DNA of 64,000 bases, from positions 1 through 64,000 of the forward strand of contig JACGCK010000138.1 in assembly GCA_014925825.1 (NCBI GenBank), read 5' to 3'. Shown here piece by piece: positions 55,725 to 64,000 of the stretch; position 1 is the stretch's first letter, and the number at the start of each line of letters is the position of its first letter. The position numbers and the translations under genes are program-made. Origin of the DNA: Pholiota molesta. Lineage: Eukaryota > Basidiomycota > Agaricomycetes > Agaricales > Strophariaceae. A model generated the notes under the pieces. It saw nothing but the letters and a program-made list of their open reading frames with translations, searched no databases and was not told the DNA's origin.

Positions 55725-58700
55725 ATGGACCATCCCACCACCTCATGGCAAGCCATGCCTGAGGGCAATGTGTTCTATCGACGGCAACAATGCTATTCGA
55801 CGCCAGGAAAGCTGCCTAATCTTGGAGATTACATCGTCGCTGGGTGTCGATATGGGGGTCCTATAGGTATACTTCTATAGTTCTTGTGCTTTACGGGCTC
55901 TTATTTATTGTTTAACAATCATGCAGCCCTCATGCGAGACCATACGAAGCTGCTGGCGTTGGGACGTTCAACGCCCGCTGTAACCAAAAGTCAAATTCAA
56001 ATCTTCTCTCCGGCTGGAGAGGGATTACTTGTCTTTAGTGTGGATCCTTAACTCAACTGTGTTACATAAACTATCTTGGCTGACCCTCTTTGTGGTAGTG
56101 GGATCAAGGCAAAATCATTCGCTTTGGGTGGACAATTGAAGAGAAGCTGGCGGTTCTAAACGAGGAAGGAGTGTATCGACTATACGACCTGCAGGGCGAC
56201 TATCAGCAGTATTCTCTTGGAACGGAGGCCGCTGAACTCGGCGTCATTGATGCGCGCATCCACGATAATGGTTTGGTGGCATTGACCAGTTCGCTGACGC
56301 TGCTTGAGGTGAAAGGATGGGAAGGAAGCAGACCGATGACGCTGGCGAACCCAAGTATGTGGCTGTTCCAATCTTATATGCGCCGATTCATTCATGAATA
56401 TTTGAAGCCCTCAGCGAACCTCCACACGCATGGGCTGTGATACCCCCAGACTTAAATATATCCCGACATGTCGAAGTTCTGCTGTCAGTGGACGCTACGA
56501 TACACACAGTCGACAACCTTGAAAGTGTCGACCAGCGTCTCTCTCGAGGACCCTTCACACATGTCTCTCCTTCGCCTAACGGCAAATCCCTGGCCCTCCT
56601 TACGTTCAACGGCATCCTGTGGGTCGTATCTACGGATTTCCAACGCAATCTCGCGGAATTTGACACCTCAACCGTCACTGGTGCAGAAGGCCCCGTTCTT
56701 CAAGTTGAGTGGTGCGGAAATGACGCGATCCTAGTTACTTGGAGTTCCCTCGTTGTCCTCGTCGGCCCTTTCGGGACATCTTATAGTGAGTTCTCAGGAT
56801 ATATTATGCCGTACTCTTGCTACAACGCGTTACCATCTAGTTATCCTTATGCGGGCTCTACTTTTGCTATTACCGAAATGGACGGGGTACGCATTTTTAG
56901 TGAAGACGTATGCGATCTGATTCAGAAGGTGCCTAGTGAGTATCCATTTCTCGACGGTTTCTCACCATTCTTCCATCTTTCCCTTCTAAATTGACCCGTT
57001 GGCGGATTGTTGATTGCCATTTTCTCAGCTTCGACGCTATCCATATTCAGACCTGGTTCGACGCTACCCGCTGCAATTCTCTACGACGCCTGGGAGAGCT
57101 TCGCTAGCAAATCGCCTAAGGCGGACGAGAGTATCCGGAGTATCCGTCCTGAACTTGCCAAAGCTGTTGACGAGTGCATCGACGCTGCAGGACAGGAATG
57201 GGAACCTTATTGGCAACGGCGTCTACTCAACGTGCGTCCTTGCTTTCGTGATATGCATTCAATCCTATGTTGATAATATTTCCCCGCGAATAGGCGGCGA
57301 AATTCGGACGCGGATTCCTAGATTTCCACAACCCGACCGACTTCGTGCAAATGGGCCAGACCTTGAAAGTGTTGAATGCAGTCCGATATTACGAAGTTGG
57401 CATCCCACTTACATACTCACAGTAAGCCTCTACCTACCCTTACCACCTTCTCCCTCAGCACCTGACATATACACCCAGATACAACTACGCCTCCCCCTCG
57501 CGCCTGATCACGCGCCTCACCTCGCGCAACATGCACCTCCTCGCCCTGCGCATCTCCGGCTTCCTGGGCCTGAAGCCCGACACGGTGCTCAAGCACTGGG
57601 CGATCGCCAAGATCCTGCGCTCCAAGCCCATGACGACGGGCACGGGCCAGGACGCCGAGCTCAGCGCGGACGGCGAGGTGTGTCGGCTGATCGTGGACAA
57701 GTTCGAGGAGCTGGGCGGGACGGAGGTGAGCTATGCGGATATTGCGAGGAAGGCGTGGGAGGTTGGACGGGGTGGGCTGGCGACCAAGGTGGGTTTGGCT
57801 GGGTTTTTCGTGGCTTGTGTTCGGTTGGATTTTAACGATAGTGTGGGGCTGGTCTTGTTTTCTAGCTTCTTGATTATGAACCGAAGGGGTCCGACCAGGT
57901 GCCACTGTTGCTTACGATGAAGGAAGACAAGCTTGCGCTCGTCAAGGCTGTCGATAGCGGCGATACCGATCTCGGTGAGTATCTCTTCTTGCCATTCACG
58001 TACTCCTGAAAGATTTATTCACTCTTTTCGCCTGGATTTTTTTTTAAGTTTATCATGTCCTACTGCATCTGTACAAACGATTGCCTCTGGGCTCCTTTTT
58101 CCGCCTGCTGGAGGATGGGGGCAAGACGCTGGCTCCGGCGAGTAAGCTTCTGGAGGTCTATGCACGCGAGCAGAATCGAGAGATGCTGAGGGATTTCTAT
58201 TATTCTGATGACCGCCGCGTTGAGAGCGCTGTCTTATCTCTGGACGAGGCTTCACGTATGTCGGTGAGTGGTGCCTAATAATATGTGGTCGAAGTTGGGT
58301 CTGACTGGATATCATTGGGATAAAAGGATCCAACCTCCAGGATAACAGCGGTGAAGGCGGCGCACAAATTCTTTTCTGAAGACAAGGAACGCGCCTTTGA
58401 GGCCAAGGTACGATATATTCCACGTCATGCACAACGTCATGCTTTTTGTTCCTGCGACACGATATCTGACAGTATGGCGTAGATGATAGATGAGAGTGCG
58501 CGACTCCTCGCATTCCAACAGCAGCTCGAAGGCGAGGCTGGTGGGAAAGTCAAGTTCTTTGGACTCAGTGTGAACGAGACGATCAAGATGTGTATCCTGA
58601 ATGGATTATCGAAGAGGGCCGATAAGATCAAATCAGATTTCAAAGTCCCTGATAAAAGGTCACTTTGAACCCTGCTTTCTAATTTTTGGAAGGCCGATGC

Positions 58701-59135
58701 TGACACGAAGGGCCTTCCTTGCGCCTCTATATTCTTATTAGATTTTGGTACATCAAACTATACGCCCTAACAGAATCTCGGGATTTCGAAACCCTCGATA
58801 CTTTTTCGAAGTCAAAGAGAAGTCCAATCGGGTACGAGCCCTTCGTGCACCATCTCGTGGAGAAAGGACACCCGAAAGAGGCTGTATCATATGTTGTCAA
58901 GTGCGATTCCCCAAAACGAGCTGATCTGTACGTCGAGTGCGGGGAATGGCGCATGGCGGCGAAAGAGTGCAAAGAACGGAATGATAAATCGAAACTTGAG
59001 TGAGTTCTCTCATTTAATCTTTTGAAATTTGCCGGTCGCTGAATAGGTAATTTGTTTTTCAGGGAATTGAGGAAAAGGGCTCCGAATTCTTTGATTGCGA
59101 GGGAGCTTGATCAAACTCTGACTTCGATGAAGTAG
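55725..59135 (+). CDS. VPS16: Vacuolar protein sorting-associated protein 16 (HOPS/CORVET subunit)
   Basis: Fourteen exons (55725-55866, 55927-56039, 56099-56354, 56408-56789, 56841-56935, 57029-57231, 57294-57421, 57479-57788, 57866-57974, 58049-58263, 58327-58407, 58483-58658, 58742-58999, 59063-59135) give 846 aa, close to human VPS16 (839). The N-terminal beta-propeller covers about residues 10-400 ([47 protein letters not shown]); the C-terminal alpha-solenoid Vps16_C follows ([27 protein letters not shown]-type [21 protein letters not shown]). Vps16 forms the core of HOPS and CORVET with Vps18, Vps11 and Vps33, which tether membranes at vacuole and endosomes. Two splice sites are non-consensus (donors GTTCTC at 56790 and GTGGAT at 56040), chosen because only they keep the conserved frame. 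Confidence 0.95.
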
Positions 59136-59631
59136 ATGTGCGCACCCCTTGCGCAGCTGTTATACCCACTCTTTTTTCGACTTCGTTTATGCAGCCGATA
59201 TCCGGATCCTGATACCTCTAGTGGGGATACTTTTCCTCTAAGTTCTTGTGCAATGACCCTTAACTTACTACGAATGAGATAACCAGCGGTTATACCTATT
59301 TATGTAAGACGGATGGTCATAGCAAAAATTCCAGGAAACCCTAAGCTAAGACATCACTGTCAATCAGGTAACAACGAATAGCGAAGGGTAATGGTGATCT
59401 GTGACTCATAGCTACTAAGATTATCTCGCCAGCTAAGAAGTTCAAAAAATTATGTGAGATAATTCAAAGCCGGATTGAGAATTGGGAGGTACACTTACAA
59501 TTGAAGTTACTTAACGCCGCTTGACACGGCGCGTCAAGTTGTTTCCATTTCTTGTGAAATGGAGCTTGGCGTCAAGTCTAAGTCCAAACTTGATCAAGAA
59601 AGCTTGATCCATCTTTTTGATTGTCACTACT
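59136..59631. other. Spacer between VPS16 and family 1 copy 4
   Basis: No gene. Includes the VPS16 3' flank. A short complementary pair, CGTCAAGT near 59533 and ACTTGACG-like words nearby, is the only structure noted. Confidence 0.4.
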
Positions 59632-60389
59632 ATGTCCTCCCAAATCTCTGTTGCACTCTCGTCGTACGACAAAACGACTGTCCTGGATGTGATCAAGGCC
59701 GATCCAACCTGGAAAACCGTAGATCAATTAGGCGATGCTTTCATAGAGCAGGCCAACGCCAAGCCGTACAACGTTGATAAGATTGCGGACGTTATCGCAG
59801 CACTTGAGAACGATTCCGACGTTCCTCTTATCAAGACACTGGACTTCAATCGACAGTCCGTCGAGAAGCCATTCAAAGAGATTCTTGGCCAGGTCGTCTT
59901 CGATCTCATCAAGAGAGTATTCTCCAATGACATCCCTGCCATCGAGCCCACCAATCCGTTCCTCGTCTCTGCTCTCATATCGGGAGCGTCTATCCGCAGT
60001 GGCCTTTGCAATTCCAGTACGCAATCCGGGATGATTACTCTCGGTCTGCGGTTCGAGGGAACCGAGTGGAGGGAAATTGTTCCTGATGAGAAGGCGCAGG
60101 TTTGGGCTATCCACGCTGCACTCCATTTATTGGCTGGAGGGACGAGAATCTACCGCGAAGAGCAGATTGGGTATCGTCAGAATGAAGTTCTGCCGGCGCT
60201 TAAGGCCATCGCCGAGCAAAACATTGTCACTAATCCTCAAGGGAAAGAGTTACTACAGGTGCGTTGGCCTTTTCATCAAGATCTTTTCTATCTGTTGAAC
60301 TTCCATTCTAGACCGCTATTGCAGAAGCAGAGGCTGGATTTCAGTCAAATCTTCCTATCGTCGATATCTGGAAAATCCTCTTCCCCTGA
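59632..60389 (+). CDS. Family 1 protein, copy 4 (intact, 234 aa), outside the main cluster
   Basis: Exon 1 59632-60258 (209 codons, as in the other copies), a 53 bp intron 60259-60311 and exon 2 60312-60389. It is closest to copy 3: shared NPFLVSALISGA-IRSGLCNSS, GTRIYREEQIGYRQNEVLPALKAIAEQNIVTNPQGK and the same C-terminus. It lies 31-49 kb from the other members with no family 2 gene nearby in the window, so family 1 can exist alone. In-frame upstream ATGs exist, but the start giving MSSQISVALSSYDK is the homologous one. No signal peptide or known domain; function unknown. Confidence 0.8.
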
Positions 60390-61275
60390 TCCAACTATAA
60401 AACGGTGTCGATTAACAATTTTCCATGTATCTTGCTACCAATCTGAGCTGGATGTATTCTAGAAACATATATTATAAGTTCCTTTCCATCTGAGTAAGCA
60501 CTGGATCATCGGAAGGGACTCTTCTATAACATTGTCGACAGTTGAAAAAATAATCCAAAGCGTGCAGATGGGGCCTTATCATAATCAACTCGTGCCGCAT
60601 GTTTCGACTGGAAGACTTGTACGCCGCAAATAAAATACAAGAGCTGAAGAACGGATTATTTAGCTGTCTATGTTACCTCTGACAGCTCCCCTCATATCCG
60701 TTGCTTTCGCTGGATTTGAAGAAAGCTTCTCAAGTTCCAACTAGAGTCATCTTACTATAAAGGGTTGAATATACTCACATTAATGGCTAGTAATATTACT
60801 CGGGAATCCAACACCGTCCAGAAGATACAAGGCCTTTGGACGGTACAATGCATGATTAAAAGACAGGAATACTACAATTGATCTGAAGATCTAATATTCA
60901 ATCTTTCATTATTGAAGTTGTCAAACTCATTGCTCGGGGAGCGCTTTTCCGCTTTGCGTCAGCGGGTAGCACCAGGTTTAATGCCGGGAAAGATCCGAAA
61001 GCCAGCCGTGACTTAGTACAAAAGTTCTATGTGTTCCGTAAAGTGGGAGAAGGAACAGAAGGAAAGTGTCAATATACGGACGCATTGATATGTATCTTGC
61101 GCAAGTTGCGCTAGTACACGTTGTCCATAGCATAAACGTTAAGAATGGCCGCTAGCCCGTTAATTAAGTTCTGACCCCATGCATTATCCATTACATGCAT
61201 GCATTACTAGAGTTATTAGATATAGTTCTGAGATCACTATTAGCAATGAACATTTTTCCGACAAGACACGGAGGG
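60390..61275. other. No supported gene
   Basis: AT-rich intergenic sequence; no frame above 60 codons with any sign of coding. Confidence 0.45.
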
Positions 61276-61463
61276 TCAAGCAATGCGACTTGAAGGTTGC
61301 GTGTGTGACGGATGTCCTACTTAGTTAAAAGACATGTTTCCCTAAATAAAAATTGCATACCATTGGTAGTAACATGGTAGGAATCCGCGTCTGGACGAGC
61401 ATTGGCTTCTAAGAATAGAAGACAAGAGGCAAGAAAGATAAAAATAGAAGTGGTACGCATCAT
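61276..61463 (-). CDS. Possible secreted peptide (47 aa), weak call
   Basis: Minus strand: exon 1 61463-61361, a 44 bp intron (GTATGC donor, TTAACTAAG branch-like, GTAG acceptor) and exon 2 61316-61276. The first 23 residues form a strong signal peptide (MMRTTSIFIFLASCLLFLEA), then RPDADSYHVTTNGHPSHTQPSS and stop. No TATA box. The intron is short for this genome, and only the signal peptide argues for a gene. Confidence 0.3.
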
Positions 61464-61753
61464 GTCGCGCTCCTCGTCGTGCCAATTGAACGGCTGGCTA
61501 AGGCCGCATCTGACATTACTTTAGCGGGGTCATGCCTGGTCATCATGCGGTACGTAGGGAAGCTAGAATCTCGGAAGCGACTCCGAGCTTGCAAGTTTCA
61601 GATGGAATATTTATCTTGAGTTCTTGATGGGATGTCATGGAAGGCGAGCTAGGTATAAAGCCTCTCGCCACTTTACTTGTTCAGTGGTTTCAAGTCCCCG
61701 TCCATTAAACAGCAGCATCAACTCGTGTCTCAACGAGAAGCCACTCTTTCACT

Positions 61754-63131
61754 ATGCGTTCAGCCTCCAAATCCATCCCCACCGTCACAGCGCTCCTCCT
61801 CTCCTTGGCCGCGCTCCCGACCCGTGCCAGCAACCGCACGTACGAGGTGCACAACCTCTGCCCGAGCGCCATCAACCTCTTCATTGCGGGAGAGCTTCAG
61901 GCAATTGTCGCGTCTGGGGCCACGCTGAAAAAGGTCGCGGACGTCACCGCGGGCTTTTGGTACACGGACGCAAATGGGGGCCGTAACACTGGTCTGGATA
62001 CAATGCGCGCAGGATTTTATGATGTACGTTTTGTTCACCTTATAAGAATGCGAAAAGCTGGACTGGGCTGATTTTGCCCTCTTTTAATGTAGAACACGTA
62101 TGAATTGATCAAAGGTCCTACGCAAATCAATACAGGCATAAAGGTCGCACCGCAGGAAAAGCCCCAGGCAAGTCCTCATAGTTTTATGCTATCTGGTTAG
62201 ATGGCACTGATACATAATACTTCCCTTCATTTGCGATTCGCCTTTATTATTCCATGCAGAACGGTACTTGCACCGTCGCCGAATGCGACAATGCGGCTTG
62301 TACAGACGTCTTCATCAACGATCCGCCCGTCTTCCCGCCAAACGCGACAAGCCCAGCGCCATTCCACCATTGCGGACAAGGGTCAGCGAGTAACGTCGCA
62401 TTCGATATCACGTACGCATTATTCACATCGTGTCATAGAAGCTGAGACTTCTCTTCTTCAACTAACTCGCGCTTTTCATGATAGGTTCTGCCCCGACGGG
62501 AAATTCCCCCCCAACACCGGTATCGAGATCCACCCCACGTCGGACGACAAGAAGTGCCTCGACGTGCGCGGTGCACAATTCGAGAACGGAACTCCTGTGC
62601 AGATGTACGTATCCCTCCCTCTGCCCTGCCTAAAGAAATAGTCACTCATGGTTGTGCAGATACGACTGCAACGAAACAAACGCACAGAAATGGTTCTTCA
62701 CGCAGGGAAGCACCAAGGTCCGCGTCGCGAACACGAACTTCTGCCTCGATGCGGGGTCGCGTAAGTGTTCAAGCAACTTCAGTCCTTACGGCGATTGGGA
62801 CGCGCTGACATCGGGCCATTTTGTTCAACAGAGCCAGCGAACGGCGTCGGGCTCAAGATCTGGGAATGCTTCGACGGCCTCGCCGCGCAGCAGTGGAACT
62901 ACACGGTCCAGAACCAGATCAGGCTGCAGAGCCACGGTAAGTTAAACATCTTCCGTTCGGGCTGCTTTCGAATATGATGCGTGTATTGTGCTGTTGCTGA
63001 TTATTGCCACGAATCTATCATTTACAGGTCAATGCGTTGACCTCACGAAAGGAGTGCTCACGAATGGAACCCAGGTGCAGACATGGGGATGCGGTCCGAC
63101 GGGTAACCAGAACCAGATATGGGATATCTGA
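61754..63131 (+). CDS. Secreted protein with ricin-B type lectin domain
   Basis: Exons 61754-62023, 62093-62167, 62260-62411, 62485-62604, 62660-62760, 62832-62936 and 63028-63131 give 308 aa. Signal peptide to about residue 25 (VTALLLSLAALPTRAS). An N-terminal module of about 150 aa with six or more Cys (TYEVHNLCPSAINLF, HHCGQGSASNVAFDITFCPDG) faintly resembles thaumatin-like folds. Then a beta-trefoil lectin part with three QxW motifs (AQKWFF, AQQWNY, NQIWDI) and Cys pairs (KKCLDV, NFCLDA, QCVDL). Ricin-B domains bind galactose-type sugars. The second intron (62168-62259) starts with GC, not GT (CAG|GCAAGT), a GC-AG intron. A glycan-binding extracellular or defence role is inferred. Confidence 0.85.
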
Positions 63132-63348
63132 GCCGCTCTGGCGATGGGACCGTACATGTATTGGACTTGAAGGCAGCTGTGGACTATTCAGTAATGTAAT
63201 ACACGGACAATACGTACAATATATACCTCCACTTTGATTATACCAACGCGCCTGTTCAAGTTTCAAGTGCCCAAACATACGGCCGGAATGTAATTCCATG
63301 AAAACTGAATTTCGAAAGACGTACTTCCTGCAGATGACGAAAAATGCA
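63132..63348. other. Intergenic 3' flank
   Basis: 3' flank of the lectin gene; TATA-like ATAATACG elements only. No gene. Confidence 0.4.
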
Positions 63349-63555
63349 TCAGATTTTCAACTCGTAGACTTGAACCTCAGTCCTCGATTCATCCACGCGC
63401 AAACCGAGTGTTAAAGCTGCATGTAAATTTGGTCCGTGCAACAATGCCGACCAAATGATCAGCCCCAGAAGCAACACTATCGAGGAGCAACATAGGACGG
63501 CGCACTGCGCGCAATGGTTTGCATCCTCCGAGTCGTTATCGGATCCAAAGGACAT
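63349..63555 (-). CDS. Small single-span membrane protein (68 aa), hypothetical
   Basis: One unspliced frame starting MSFGSDNDSEDANHCAQC: an acidic N-terminus, a Cys cluster (CAQCAVLCC) and one clear membrane span (SIVLLLGLIIWSALL), then a hydrophilic tail. It is convergent with the lectin gene. Cys next to the membrane could be palmitoylated. No family recognised; could be a chance frame, but the order acidic head, Cys, span is gene-like. Confidence 0.35.
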   Translation of the reverse strand: MSFGSDNDSEDANHCAQCAVLCCSSIVLLLGLIIWSALLHGPNLHAALTLGLRVDESRTEVQVYELKI

Positions 63556-64000
63556 ATTTTCGCAGTCGGGTTCGCGGGTGGATATTAAAGAGGCGTGGTG
63601 TGAGTGAGAGCAAGTTAGGATCGAGTGAATGAGCAGAAGAGTTCCTAAGGTCTGTTGTAGTGCGCATCCATCTATACACGCAGCATCTACGTCTTGTCTA
63701 CGTCCTTGGTGAATGTCGGTGTCAACCCATCACATGTCACGTGTCACACACTTGGTCCAGGCGCAACTACATGGGCGTTTTGCGATGTCCTTGGAAAAAA
63801 TGCGAATCAGCTTGAAAGAGGTAAGTTCTGGTAAGTTATAACCGGTATCTCCGTGGGCGGCAGGTTGGGAACAGTGCTGCTGGGCATCGTATTTTTGGCG
63901 CGATAGGGCGAGCGGGGCGAGCGAAGACACAGATGCTCGATCATAAAACACGAGCTGCGACTTGCCAGCGACGTGAAATGGGCGACATTATTCCTATCGA
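63556..64000. other. Window edge, nothing recognised
   Basis: Contains CACATGTCACGTGTCACAC (an E-box-like CACGTG at 63739-63744). A 73-codon minus frame has no support. Confidence 0.35.

Noticed and set aside
1..64000. CRISPR arrays, bacterial operons, riboswitches, phage or organellar origin
   Set aside because: Spliceosomal introns throughout, eukaryotic housekeeping genes and no regularly spaced identical repeats; these feature types do not apply.

Overview
The window is nuclear DNA of a filamentous fungus, most likely an Agaricomycete (mushroom-forming basidiomycete). Genes are split by many 44-115 bp GT-AG introns with CTGAC/CTAAC-type branch sites, housekeeping proteins read like basidiomycete orthologues (Vps16, Lsm8, a triose-phosphate-type transporter, a MAT2B/RmlD-like reductase, an arrestin-like protein), and there are fungal DM9 proteins, a ricin-B lectin and several kinds of transposon. 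Exon models were built by hand from splice signals, frame continuity and comparison among paralogues inside the window; no database search was possible.

Layout. 1-4.6 kb: no gene I can support. 4.6-6.0 kb: a proline/serine-rich protein ending in a PNRC/Edc1-type decapping-activator motif. 6.0-9.7 kb: a long pyrimidine-rich tract without a credible gene. 10.0-28.7 kb: an accessory cluster in which two families are interspersed: family 1 (cytosolic 230-240 aa protein, function not recognised; copies at 10.05, 13.6, 25.6 and, outside the cluster, 59.6 kb) and family 2 (secreted about 355-367 aa protein with five exons and a C-terminal region that looks like ribonuclease N1/T1; copies at 11.6-12.9, 14.9-16.2 (pseudogene), 18.5-19.8, 21.3-22.6 and 27.4-28.7 kb). 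A convergent family 1 / family 2 pair is itself tandemly duplicated, and two family 2 genes form an inverted duplication around a 1.2 kb foldback transposon with 515 bp arms.

29.5-37.3 kb: a small secreted Cys-rich protein, a TPT-type transporter with exceptionally long introns, LSM8 divergent from it, and a small hypothetical gene. 37.5-45.4 kb: two tandem DM9 (DUF3421) genes; the spacer repeat to their left has been split by a LINE fragment that itself carries a PIF/Harbinger-like MITE. 45.5-53 kb: mostly unassigned, with the RmlD/MAT2B-like reductase at 47.5-48.8 kb and a weak hypothetical gene. 53.1-59.1 kb: arrestin-like gene (apparent frameshift) and VPS16. 59.6-64 kb: a fourth family 1 gene, a possible secreted peptide, a secreted ricin-B lectin protein and a small membrane-protein ORF.

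How the genes may work together. The core genes serve mRNA decay/splicing (PNRC-like, Lsm8), endolysosomal trafficking (Vps16, arrestin-like) and transport. The accessory part is the interesting one: an acidic cytosolic family and a secreted basic RNase-like family stay together through duplication, with both intact and broken copies. This resembles the birth-and-death pattern of an effector plus partner/protector pair. That last reading is a hypothesis, not something the sequence proves.
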